A DNA stretch of 64,000 bases. Origin: Panax quinquefolius (lineage: Eukaryota > Streptophyta > Magnoliopsida > Apiales > Araliaceae). The position numbers were made by a program, and so were the translations under genes. Location: positions 34,651,280 through 34,715,279 of the forward strand of contig CM035173.1 in NCBI GenBank assembly GCA_020205615.1. The letters run 5' to 3'. The notes below the pieces were generated by a model. It saw only the letters and a program-made list of their open reading frames with translations. It searched no databases and was not told the DNA's origin. This document shows positions 33,840 to 42,826 of the stretch, one piece after another (position 1 is the first letter of the stretch; each line of letters opens with the position of its first letter).

Positions 33840-34420
33840 AGTCAGTTTATCAAAAATCTATAAATGTCAGATCATCATCAATAAAAGATTCACTTTTTCA
33901 CAATTGATCTTCTTCCTATTGGTCCTAAAATCACAGTGGTGTAAAGAGGACGGGGGGGACTCGCTGACCATTCGATGGTAGCCTTTTTGGCAGGTGGTCC
34001 TTATGAATTTATCAGGCCCTTCGTGGTAGGAAAACTTTATCGGTGTAAGGAGGACGGGGTGGACTTGCTGACCATTCGATGATAGCCTTTTCGGCAGGAG
34101 TGTCCTCATGGATTTGATTTACCGCGAGTGGTAAACAAATTCCATAGTCCTTTTAATTTTTCTTTACCGCGAGTGGTGAATAAAATGCACCGAAGTAAGG
34201 AGGTTCGGTCGGACTCGCTGGCCATTCGATGGCAGCCTTATTGTCAGGTGTGTCTTTATGAATTTGTTTTACCATGAGTGGTAAACAAATTCCATGGTCC
34301 TTATAAAATTGTTCTACCGCGAGTGGTAAACAAGATCCCGATGGTGCAAGGAGGATCGGCCGAATTCACCTTATGCCTAATCTATCTCACACTTCGAAAA
34401 TGATAAGTATGCATTACTTT
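33840..34420 (+). repeat. Post-integrase repeat region with hairpin units
   Basis: Imperfect units of roughly 100 bp contain a block like GGAGGACGG...GACTCGCTGACCATTCGATG and a block with TTTACCGCGAGTGGTAAA. The latter is a 6-bp stem with a 6-nt loop at 34118-34135, 34163-34180, 34268-34285 and 34313-34330. No ORF is present. It lies between pol and the antisense ORF. The matching region in the other Tat copy is 45640-46110. Confidence 0.85.
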
Positions 34421-34689
34421 ATTTTATTCCAGTGTTGAGTTCTATTCATACAGTTCAGTTCACTGAATTCAGTTCATATCATTTTTTAACTTAACTAATT
34501 ATATGCCTTATCTAATTCATAATCTAAGTTAAGTATAGTCAAGATCATCGATACTGAATTATTGACAAGAAACGAATTATGCACAAGTCATGATAAATAA
34601 AGTTGAAATTTCATCGATATAATAACTGTTTACACAAAAAAGATAGAAATTTTTACAATAAAAAGTCATAATATTAGAATGAAGCAGTA
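34421..34689. other. AT-rich spacer between the hairpin repeats and the antisense ORF
   Basis: About 270 bp with no ORF and no clear repeat beyond short TTCAGTTCA motifs. It would contain the 3' end of the antisense transcript. Confidence 0.5.
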
Positions 34690-35326
34690 TCAGATTCAGG
34701 CAGCATCTTCATCTTTGGAATCGAGCAAGGCCAGATCAACTTTGGCTACAATCAGCTTCTCCTTGCCTCGATCCCTGCAGACTTCATAACCTTAGAATAA
34801 ATCTTGAGATTTACGCATTGAGCTAATCGGGCATACATATTCCGTCTTGTATTCGCCATGACTCCTCAGTCAAAGTAGAACCTCGCTCTTTAAGCGCTTT
34901 TATCTTCTCATGAAGTTTACGACGTTTGGCCCTATGTGCTTCCTTATCATCCCGAGCCTTCGTCTGGATTTCACCAAGTTGTATCGCCAAGTTCCAATTG
35001 GCTGTGACGAGTTCTTCATTTTTGGTCTTCAGAACCAAATTCTCTTCAAGCAGGCCGACATTCATATCAGTTAGAGATTGTTGATTGTCCTTGGTCATCT
35101 TTAATTCCTCTTTAGTTGCCTTCAGTTCGTCATTAGACGCCTCCAGGCCTTCTTTGACTTGGGCCAACTCTCTCCGAAGACCCTCATTTGTATGAAGAAC
35201 ACTTTCGTGTTAACCTCTCTCCCTAGCCAATGTCAACCTCAATATATTGTTTTCACTCTTCATAGCCTCCTCTTTGGCTTCAGCATTTACGTGTCTGGGA
35301 CGTAAACGCCCGAAAACAGCATTCGC

Positions 35327-35409
35327 CTGCATATTCAAACAGTATTCAATCAGTCTCAGAATACTTAAACAGGAGTAGAAGTGTATAAACAAAGAAAACA
35401 GTCGATTAC
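35327..35409 (-). other. Intron 2 of the antisense Tat ORF
   Basis: Minus strand: coding LVDEGMSYLAK meets GTAATC at 35409. An 83-bp AT-rich stretch ends in TGAATATGCAG at 35327, and the frame resumes ANAVFGRLRPRHVN in phase. Reading through the intron would meet a TAA stop. Confidence 0.72.
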
Positions 35410-35615
35410 CTTCGCCAGGTAGCTCATGCCCTCGTCAACCAAATCCCCAATCGTACTATTACCGAATCGGTGATTGTCAGTTTCCCGAACGAAAGCTTCG
35501 AAGAGATGGAACGGGAAATTGGCATTAAACCGAGGCCATAAAGTCGGAGACACCATTGCATCATTTTGAAACTCGTGGGATGAAGGTCTTGGGGGAGAGG
35601 GCATGGTTTGGTCAC

Positions 35616-35636
35616 GGGGGGGGGGGGGGGGGGGGG
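35616..35636. repeat. G homopolymer of 21 bases
   Basis: A run of 21 G (C on the coding minus strand) sits in the antisense ORF and encodes a poly-Pro stretch after MDPSP. It is probably variable in length, and a frameshift hotspot or sequencing problem. Confidence 0.9.
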
Positions 35637-36271
35637 TGAAGGATCCATATATATATTCTCGGGGGAGGGAGATCGGACTGGAGTGGGGTTGCGAATTGGT
35701 GATGGAGCAGACTCTGCACTTGGATGGCTCTCAGAAGGATGTTTTCTTTTTCTAGATAGTGCTAGAACAGTTTCGATCTATTCCTCATTGTCAGAAACTT
35801 GTATTTCTACGAGGGGTGCAAAAAGTGGATTAATTGATGACGAAGGCACTCTGAGCTCGTCGGTGGTCAAAGGGGTGACCTTGGTTCTTAACTTCTTAAC
35901 TCGAAGAAGGTTTTTTCTATCGTTTACGGGAAGATCGAGCAAACCTCCTCGAGGGGGGACTGGGTTGTCAGTTCGTGTAGGTTCGGGCATAGTTTCCATT
36001 TCTGGGATAGGCTCAGGAGAATTTGGAGTGGGGATGGATCGGGGTTTTCGGATGGCCCTCTTCTTTCGACGAGGTTGAAGAGTCTCTTCTGGTAGGGGAG
36101 GTTCATCAGCTTCTGGCTCTTCTATCTGAGGTTCAGTGGTATGTGTTTCATGGGTTGGATCAGCTTCGGGTGCAGTCTCTAGTAGTGGAGTTTCAGCAGC
36201 TCCCGAAGATTTTCCAGATAAAAAATCTTCGAATTCCTTTATTTCTAAGGAACTCGGTCTGATCAAAGATA

Positions 36272-36356
36272 CTGCATAAAGTATACAGTCCTATGTCAAA
36301 ATTCACATCACACAAATTTCCAAATTTATGTATATATGAGACAAATTAATACTTAC
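36272..36356 (-). other. Intron 1 of the antisense Tat ORF
   Basis: Minus strand: coding LSKQAWLFDHK ends at a GTAAGT donor (36356-36351). A T-rich 85-bp stretch ends TACTTTATGCAG at 36272, followed by coding ISLIRPSSLEIKEF. The other Tat copy keeps the donor context (plus strand near 43620, LSKQAWLYDRKR then GTAAGT). Confidence 0.8.
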
Positions 36357-37188
36357 GTTTGTGGTCGAATAACCAAGCCTGTTTGGAGAGAAGTCCATAG
36401 TTTCATTCCTCCTTCGGGAAGTTGTCAAAGAGTTCTATCATTTCGGCCTCACGCTCCTCAGGAATGTCTCCAAAATCAGCAGAAATCTTCTCATCGGTGG
36501 CCCAATTCGACAAGGAGGCAATTTCTGGTCCCTTAACGAAGAACCATCCTTTGTGTCATCCTTTGTTGCTAGATGGGGTGGAGACCAACGAACGTCTCTC
36601 AAACTTCTCTCCTGTCTTCGGAGATTGTTTGCTTATGGCCTTGAATCCTTTCTCTCTAGACTGCCCGATCTTGTAAACAGAGAAGAAGAAGTCAAGTGTG
36701 GGTTCGACGCCTATCTCATGGCAGAAAGCGTTGAATGCTAGGATGTGAATGTAAGAGTTTGGCACTAGTTGGGCAAACCCAACACCTATAAACCCTAGGA
36801 GGGTCACTATGAAGGCATGAAGAGGGAATCGGATACCCTTCTCCAAGATGGTCACCGGAACAGCCGTCCATCCTTCAGGACGTTGGTACATTCATTCCTC
36901 GGATCTGGGAACTGTCACTAGATGGGTGTCCGGGATATGGCAGCGATCTCGGATCCTCTTCAAATCGACTTCAGTGACAGTCGATGGAGTGTTGGCGTGA
37001 GCATAACGTTCCTTACTCCTATAAAATGCACAAGGGTTGGGAAGGGGTTTCGTCGTCGGATTCTTACTAGGAGTTGCAGCTTTCGGGTTTGAACTTGAAG
37101 CCTCCTTATCAGGGCTTGGATTGGACGGAACGGTGTTAATTGGGGTCACACGAAGAGGAGAATTCTGGTTTGAGTTGAGGACCACCAT

Positions 37189-37552
37189 TGTTGAGATCTT
37201 GTCGAGAATGGAAGAAAGATCGAGAGAGAAGAAGAAAGCTCAAGAGTCTGGAATTTTAAATTGGCAGGTAAAACTGTCAAATGTGGGAGAAATTACCTTT
37301 TACACTGACGGTTACACGGTACACGAGGGCGGCACATTAAATTCTGGTAATGATTTAGAATTTGAACGGGTAGCGTCCGGATTAAGTCTCAAGCATTTTT
37401 TCAAATTGGGCCTTTCCTGTTGGACCTCTGGTCTTTTCTTATTTTTTATGGATCACACCGGGTGGATTTCAATTGTTTTCATTATGGGCCTTTAGTAAGT
37501 CCTATCATATCATGAACCATTTATAGTTTCTTATTAAATATTCTGTTTAATA
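37189..37552. other. Non-coding Tat sequence between the antisense ORF start and the PPT
   Basis: Plus-strand frames here are spurious, since their upstream part overlaps the antisense ORF. The segment is almost identical to 12761-13123. I see no clear TATA box for the antisense gene. Confidence 0.5.
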
Positions 37553-37568
37553 AAAAACTAGGGGGCAA
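37553..37568 (+). other. Polypurine tract of the Tat element
   Basis: AAAAACTAGGGGGCAA directly precedes the LTR start TGTTGGGCC. The upstream copy at 13124-13139 reads nearly the same with one G fewer. Confidence 0.85.
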
Positions 37569-38198
37569 TGTTGGGCCATGATATTTCATATATTGGGCCG
37601 AGTGGATTGGGCCTACTTATCTGGTTAATCCATTGGGTCTTAATTATTGGGTCCTAAAGTTATTGGGCCTAGCCACCATCTTGTTTCTATTAAGTCCTTA
37701 TAAGATCGGGTCAGATCAGTGGATTGACCCATTAGATATTTTAATATCTCCATTTTTGACTGGTAATGATAAAAAAGTAAGGTAGTTGACCAAGTAGCCT
37801 GCAGATCATTAATGTGGATGGGATTATAGTCGGTACCGGTAGAAAGCGATGGGAAAATGGTGCTGACTGCATGCGATCGGAAGAGACCCACGGAGGAATG
37901 GGGGTTGTGTCGGCGGTGAGTGGGTGTACACAGTAATCCAAGATGCAGGAGTATAACCTAGCAAGGAAGTCTTTAAGTAAAGGGTACGTACACACACATA
38001 ACTGATAATTTTATCTCTCTCAATACACTAGATATTTTATCCTCTATTGTTGAGTGTGATGATCTTGTATTGATCTCTCACGCGTCGAATATATCCCGAT
38101 GATTGGGCCGTTAAGCTTTTGGTGTTGTCGTGTTTACTGTGCAGGATATAGACACGTGTTACGTGATTGAAGCGCATGGAAAGATCTTGGCGTTAATA
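37569..38198 (+). repeat. 3' LTR of the Tat element
   Basis: Starts TGTTGGGCCATGATATTTC and ends GGCGTTAATA. It is the same length as the 5' LTR. The terminal dinucleotide is TA instead of CA, and differences are concentrated in the middle (37830-37930). Confidence 0.9.
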
Positions 38199-38862
38199 AT
38201 TATAATCGTGGACAAAGAAACAATGGATATCGTGATCATTTCGGTAATGGTGGACGTCGTGATAATTTTATGCCATTTACTACTTCTAATGACATTCTTT
38301 TCGTTCTTCTTCAATTTAGTGAATGAATAAAATTGTGTCTTCTTATTATTTGCGGTCGCTTCATCGTTGAGTTTGGACCAATCTTGATTATCCGTGAATA
38401 TATTCTACGGACCATCATGGTATATGTTTTTTTCCTCGATATAACAATAAAAATCAATCCATGATGGTTCTGTCACCATATTCAGAAGGAAGAAGCCGTC
38501 GAGTTCTTCTTCCGCTGGTGTAAAGCTAAAACCCAGCGGTATATCCTCTATTTTATTAGCCAATTCAATTGCATTATATTTATCTATCTCTCTTTTATTA
38601 CTTCTATAGCACTCGGTCTATATGCTCACATATCTTTCAGTATATTAATTAAGTGGAAAAGCTATCCATGCAAAGCATATATTTATATAGGAAAGTTAGG
38701 GTTTCAACCGTGTTAAAACTACAAAAAGTTTAATTCTAATTCAAATAGGATATGACCTACTTAAGCTACAAACAAGGAGAAATTCAGTAAATTAATTATG
38801 TAGCATGAAAATGAATACAACAAAAAATGAGGTTAAACACAACATAATTAGTCGGTCTGAAA
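38199..38862 (+). other. Flank of the Tat element, with a possible copia gag scrap
   Basis: Directly after the LTR a short plus frame reads NYNRGQRNNGYRDHFGNGGR, like the Gly/Arg/Asn-rich tail of a copia gag, and ends within about 110 bp. The rest, to the TTAGG duplication, shows no ORF or repeat I can name. Its continuation on the far side of the next element is at 58060. Confidence 0.35.
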
Positions 38863-38867
38863 TTAGG
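38863..38867. repeat. Target-site duplication TTAGG, left copy
   Basis: TTAGG lies immediately before the LTR at 38868 and again immediately after the second LTR at 58055-58059. A perfect 5-bp match proves that the two LTRs belong to one insertion. Confidence 0.92.
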
Positions 38868-39527
38868 TGTGGACCCAAGTACAAAATTAGGGTTCATATG
38901 ATCTAATTGAATTAAATGCATAATTAGGGTTCTATGACCTCATTAAATGTGCAAATTAGGATTCACATAACCTAATCGAATGAGGACGAAAAAGTCAGAA
39001 ATAAATGTGCTAGACCCGGGAGAAGCCTCCACGTGTCCCGAGACAGAAGACTCGTGGAGAGACGGCTCATTTTGGGAATTGATTGAGAGATTGGATTGTT
39101 GGCTAGAAGAACAGAGCAATATGGGTATTATTCTAATGACTAAAGGGTATTTTTGGAATTTCTCTAAAAACATGTGCCTAACATGTGATTACTTAATTCC
39201 AAGAAACTCTATAAATACCCCTTCCATTCTAGGAAGGAAAAGAACTCTTTTGGTGACTTAAGGCTTGGATATTCCACCTAAAAGCACTAAAGGGTTTGGA
39301 CACTCTCTCAACTCGAAGGACTCAAAAAGGCTCTTGGAATCCCTGCTACCCTAACACGGTTTTCGGATTCTAGGAGTTCTGCCATGTGTCGTTGGAGTAA
39401 TCGTCCACCTGTTCTTCTCCCCTCTTCGATCAACCAATCAATTCCAAGTCTCTTTCTTTGCGAATTTCTCTCCTCCTCAGCCAACACAAAACCCTGACCC
39501 TAGCAAGGTACGATTTCCTTGCCCACA
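38868..39527 (+). repeat. 5' LTR of the pol-less Tat-like element
   Basis: Starts TGTGGACCCAAGTAC and ends CTTGCCCACA. It matches 57406-58054 with few substitutions. A TATA box (39210-39217) lies mid-LTR. Short ORFs in it recur in the other LTR and are not genes. Confidence 0.93.
39210..39217 (+). promoter_or_regulatory. Putative LTR TATA box
   Basis: TATAAATA in the context CTCTATAAATACCCC, a strong plant TATA motif. It is conserved in the 3' LTR at 57748-57755. Confidence 0.65.
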
Positions 39528-39533
39528 TTTATT

Positions 39534-39551
39534 TGGCGACTCTGCTGGGGA
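39534..39551 (+). other. Primer-binding site of the pol-less Tat-like element
   Basis: TGGCGACTCTGCTGGGGA, six bases after the LTR end. From memory, this is the Arg-tRNA type used by Ogre-like Tat elements. Confidence 0.82.
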
Positions 39552-41811
39552 GGTGTAGAATCCATGAAAGGTATGACCACAACACGAAGAGGAAGAATAA
39601 CACGCAGAGAAGACACCTCAGAAGGCCAACGAATGTTTCATCGGTGAATGTCGTTAGAACTAAAGAGGTAACTCTGGTCTTTCTTTTGTCTTCCGAGCCC
39701 CATTACCTTGATCATATATCTTGGTTTTTTTCCTCGGATCATAAAGAAAGATTAACGTTTTCTGGGAGCAAATCAAGAAAAAAGATCGTACAGCTTTTCT
39801 CCCGCTATAAAAAGAAGGCTTGTTTCATATAGAGGGAAGTATATTACACTATTTTCTTTTAATACGTTGTGACTTTTCATATATTTACAAAATAATACAT
39901 TTGCAATGAGATAATAACAGAAATTGATCTATAAGCTAGCAAAACCACTTAGGGTTCGGTCATATAGGCTACACAGTGGTAAAAGTTGCTTGTCTTTTCA
40001 TGTGAAATAGAATGACTTTGTTTACAAAGATAAAAATAACATGCTTGAGTTGCACTATACTTAATAAGTGAATCTCAATATTATTTACTTTGTGATGTAT
40101 TTTTTACATGATAATGTTTGCATATATACATTTTATATTATTTTACCGTTTGCATGGTTGAACACTCATTAATATGCATATTATCTAATTGATTAAAGTT
40201 GGTGGCATGTATGTCAAAATAATCATTACACAATGATTTCACATGGATACAAGACCCTACTTCTTTTATGCATATTGACCATGAGTTAGAATTAAAATGA
40301 ATCATTAATTTAAGTAATTTGGCCTAGACATTTATGTATATGAGTATTCTCATATATACATTGAAATAAAAGACAAAACCAAAAGGCAAAAAGGGAAATT
40401 GAATTATACGTAAGTAACTTTTGCCTAATTCTCATGTTTATTCCCTCCTCGTTATTTTCCCCTTGAACTAATTATAAACTCTTCATGAAAATTAATATTC
40501 ATTCCGCCTTCGACAACTTGGTGCAATTTATTTCCAACATTATTAACATGATTTGCAGAGTAATGCTGATGTTGAGGAGTCCAATTTTGCCGAACCCTCC
40601 TTATTATGGGGCCGAACATTCAACATAATGCATATATATTTTATTAAAATATGAATTTAAATATGTAATTATGTATTTCATTTGTAAGCACAACTTTTGC
40701 ATGAATAAGTCAAACCAGGCCTTGCACTTTCGAATGAAAAAAAAAATTATAATTAATATACTCCACATATTGATTACATACGGTTAAACATACCTTGGAT
40801 ATATTAATTGAATTTTATATCGAACGTATATCTTGTTATTTTGTGAAGCAAAGTACTGTTTTCAGTTTATATATATACTTGGAGTTGGAACGTATTTACA
40901 TATATAGTCGAAGCCACCTTTGCCATCAAATTAATTTATCAAGTTATACCAACATAATTTCCAGAGTTCAAAAAAAAAAAAGCAAAAACAAAAACAAAAA
41001 CAAAAACAAAAACAAAAACAAAAAAGAAGTAAATAAATAATAATTATAATTATTATTATCATTATGAACTTGTTATTTCTCGAAATGCTACTTAGAATTC
41101 GGTAAAAAAAAAAAAAAATTGATGAAGATAAGGAATATGTGGTGTAAAGATACCAACATGTATTTATGCATGACGTCAACGAAGCCTCAAATCTCCGAGC
41201 CTTGCTGCAGCATGGTGGCGGTAGAATATTTATGAGCATGGTCGAATCATGTATGTACTGTTTTGCGAGGCTTGACTCAATTTAAATACACCCGGACGAC
41301 TCTTTCAACATCAATGGCCGATTCAGTAGAGATGTGAGTGGTGCCAATATAACCATATTAACTTGGGCTCAATGAAGTCAGTTCGCCAAATTGGGATGGG
41401 ACCAAATTGACTCTTTCTGATAGGAACCAAGCTTCCATTAGTGGCCAAATAGAGCAATTCTGGATGCGTTTCGGCTATTGTGGCTCGAGAGTCGCGAAGA
41501 AATTCAGTTCAGAAGTCGAAACTAGTAAATGCTTTTTGAACCATGGTTCACCCAAGAAGGGTTCGACAATTTAAGGTTTGGAAGAAGAGAAAAAAAAAAA
41601 GCATAGCAGAGAAAGGCAACCTACTTTCCATGGTCGAATCCTAGATCTTCCTTGGCCGAGCCTCTCCTACGAAGTCTCAATGGCCGAGACCTGCTTGACC
41701 GAACCCTCCTTAAAAAAGGGAAAAAAAAAAAAAAAAAAACTTACCCATCTTTGTTGAATGGGTTGTAGAAATTCTTTGAAGACAAAGAAGATTCTGATGC
41801 TTTTTCAGTAT
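39552..41811 (+). other. Long leader of the pol-less Tat-like element
   Basis: No convincing coding frame. A short frame at 39458-39832 overlaps the LTR and PBS and is not supported. A motif like GCCGAACCCTCCTTA recurs near 40590 and 41695, and A-rich stretches are frequent. The nested Tat element interrupts the leader at 41812, and it continues from 52712. Confidence 0.55.
40967..41029. repeat. Simple repeat (AAAAAC)n
   Basis: A poly-A stretch passes into about eight units of CAAAAA. The Lys/Asn-rich and Phe/Cys-rich frames predicted on the two strands are translations of this repeat. Confidence 0.9.
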
Positions 41812-42460
41812 TGCAACGCATTACGCCAAGAATCTTTCGTCGCGTCGTCACCAAAAGCGTCACGATCCCGCAGCGTAAACGCGATAAACACCGAAACGTG
41901 GCGGTTAGTCGAGGGACGTGATTTCGAGCGTGAGAGATCGATGATGAATTCGCGAGGTTTATCGAAAGCGAATTTATATCGCTAGTGCGTATAGAAAAAA
42001 TGATAATTCTACGTGTGTATGTGATTTAAATGAAGAAGTGTATGAGAACATCCTCTTGGTTGAGACTTCCTTGCCAAGTTATACCCTCCTTGCGCGAATT
42101 CTGTCCACCCACTACTTCTTACGACACATTCCCTTTACTGCGATGGGTTCTGCCGAATTGCGTGTAGTTTATTCTCTTCTTTTGATCTTTATTACTCTGG
42201 CCAAATAGATTATAATCCCATCCACATTAATGCATGGCGGGTTTTTTAGTCGCCGAGCATGCTTTTTCATCATTCTGGTCAAAGATTATAGATATTTAAA
42301 ATGTCTAAAAGATTGATCCATTGGATTGGCAGGTCTTATAAGTTTAATAATAATATGATGATTGAGAACAATGATTTTCATAATTGATAATAAAGGCCCG
42401 ATAGAATAAAAAAGAATAAGCCCGATATATTATAAAGAGATAAAATATCACGACCTGACA
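41812..42460 (-). repeat. 3' LTR of the minus-strand Tat element
   Basis: The minus strand starts TGTCAGGTCGTGATATTTTA directly after the purine tract AAAAACTAGGGGGCA. The sequence, including CATTAATGCATGGCGGGTTT, recurs at 52330-52440. The left edge is approximate. Confidence 0.82.
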
Positions 42461-42475
42461 TGCCCCCTAGTTTTT
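42461..42475 (-). other. Polypurine tract of the minus-strand Tat element
   Basis: The minus strand reads AAAAACTAGGGGGCA, the same tract as in the other Tat element (37553-37568), flush with the LTR start. Confidence 0.85.
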
Positions 42476-42826
42476 GTTGAGCAGAATGTTTTAATGAAAA
42501 CTATAAATAATCCATGATATTTTCTTGAGAATCGATAAATGATGAGGTGTAATTAAAAGCGTACCCATTTATTGTCGTGAAATGAAATGAAATGAAATGA
42601 AGTTAAAGGCCCAATTCGGAAAGACTACTATCCATTTAAGTGCGGACAAAAAGCCGGACGCTTCCATTCAAATTCCAAATTATTACTAGCATTTAATGCA
42701 CCCGTTTTGAAACAGTGTAGCAAATCGATATAAAGGATAACTTTACCAAATTTGGAGTTTTACTCATTCATTTGAAATTGAGCGCCTTACTAAAATTTAC
42801 GATCTCTCTCTCTCAAATCGTCACAA

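Larger units (their letters stand above)
34690..37188 (-). pseudogene. Antisense ORF of the Tat element, spliced, with Transposase_28-like and coiled-coil parts
   Basis: From the ATG at 37188 (MVVLNSNQNSPLRV) the minus strand encodes a Ser/Pro/Asn-rich start and a domain like Pfam Transposase_28 (PEGWTAVPVTILEKG, FIGVGFAQLVPNSYIHILAF, EIGVEPTLDFFFSVYKI, then GWFFVKGPEIASLSNW). After an intron (36356-36272) come an acidic, Pro-rich linker (EEPEADEPPLPEETLQPRRK, 36266-35778), a poly-Pro run, FHLFEAFVRETDNH, a second intron (35409-35327) and a long coiled coil (VKEGLEASNDELKATKEELK). The last recognisable stretch is near 34700. Stops include a CGA-to-TGA at 36892-36894 and one near 35213. The molecular function of such ORFs is unknown. 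A promoter on this strand should lie in 37189-37552 or the LTR. Confidence 0.85.
13140..38198 (+). mobile_element. Tat-lineage Ty3/gypsy retrotransposon, carrying a nested Tekay element
   Basis: The element has two 630-bp LTRs starting TGTTRGGCC, a PBS at 13771, gag, protease, RT, two RNase H-like segments, integrase, a post-integrase repeat region, an antisense ORF and a PPT at 37553-37568. RNase H duplication and an antisense ORF before the 3' LTR point to the Tat/Ogre group. Without the inserted 14.1 kb Tekay element (15173-29277) it is about 11 kb. All frames have stops, though long stretches remain open. LTR differences cluster around 13400-13500 versus 37830-37930. Confidence 0.92.

Noticed and set aside
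35608..36266. Gly-rich and Ser-rich plus-strand frames opposite the antisense ORF
   Set aside because: They lie opposite the minus-strand coding sequence and contain the G homopolymer translated as poly-Gly. The minus-strand reading has homologous blocks in a second Tat copy, the plus-strand reading has none.
38980..39261. 93-codon ORF repeated at 57518-57799
   Set aside because: It lies inside the LTR pair of the pol-less element, spans the TATA box and has no protein motif. The repetition reflects LTR identity.
39480..39505. Telomere-like CCCTAA/CCCTAG sequence in the LTRs
   Set aside because: Only one or two degenerate units, present in both LTR copies (also near 58015). Not a telomeric array.
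40931..41239. Phe/Cys-rich ORF and Lys/Asn-rich ORF around 41000
   Set aside because: Both come from the (AAAAAC)n simple repeat read on opposite strands.
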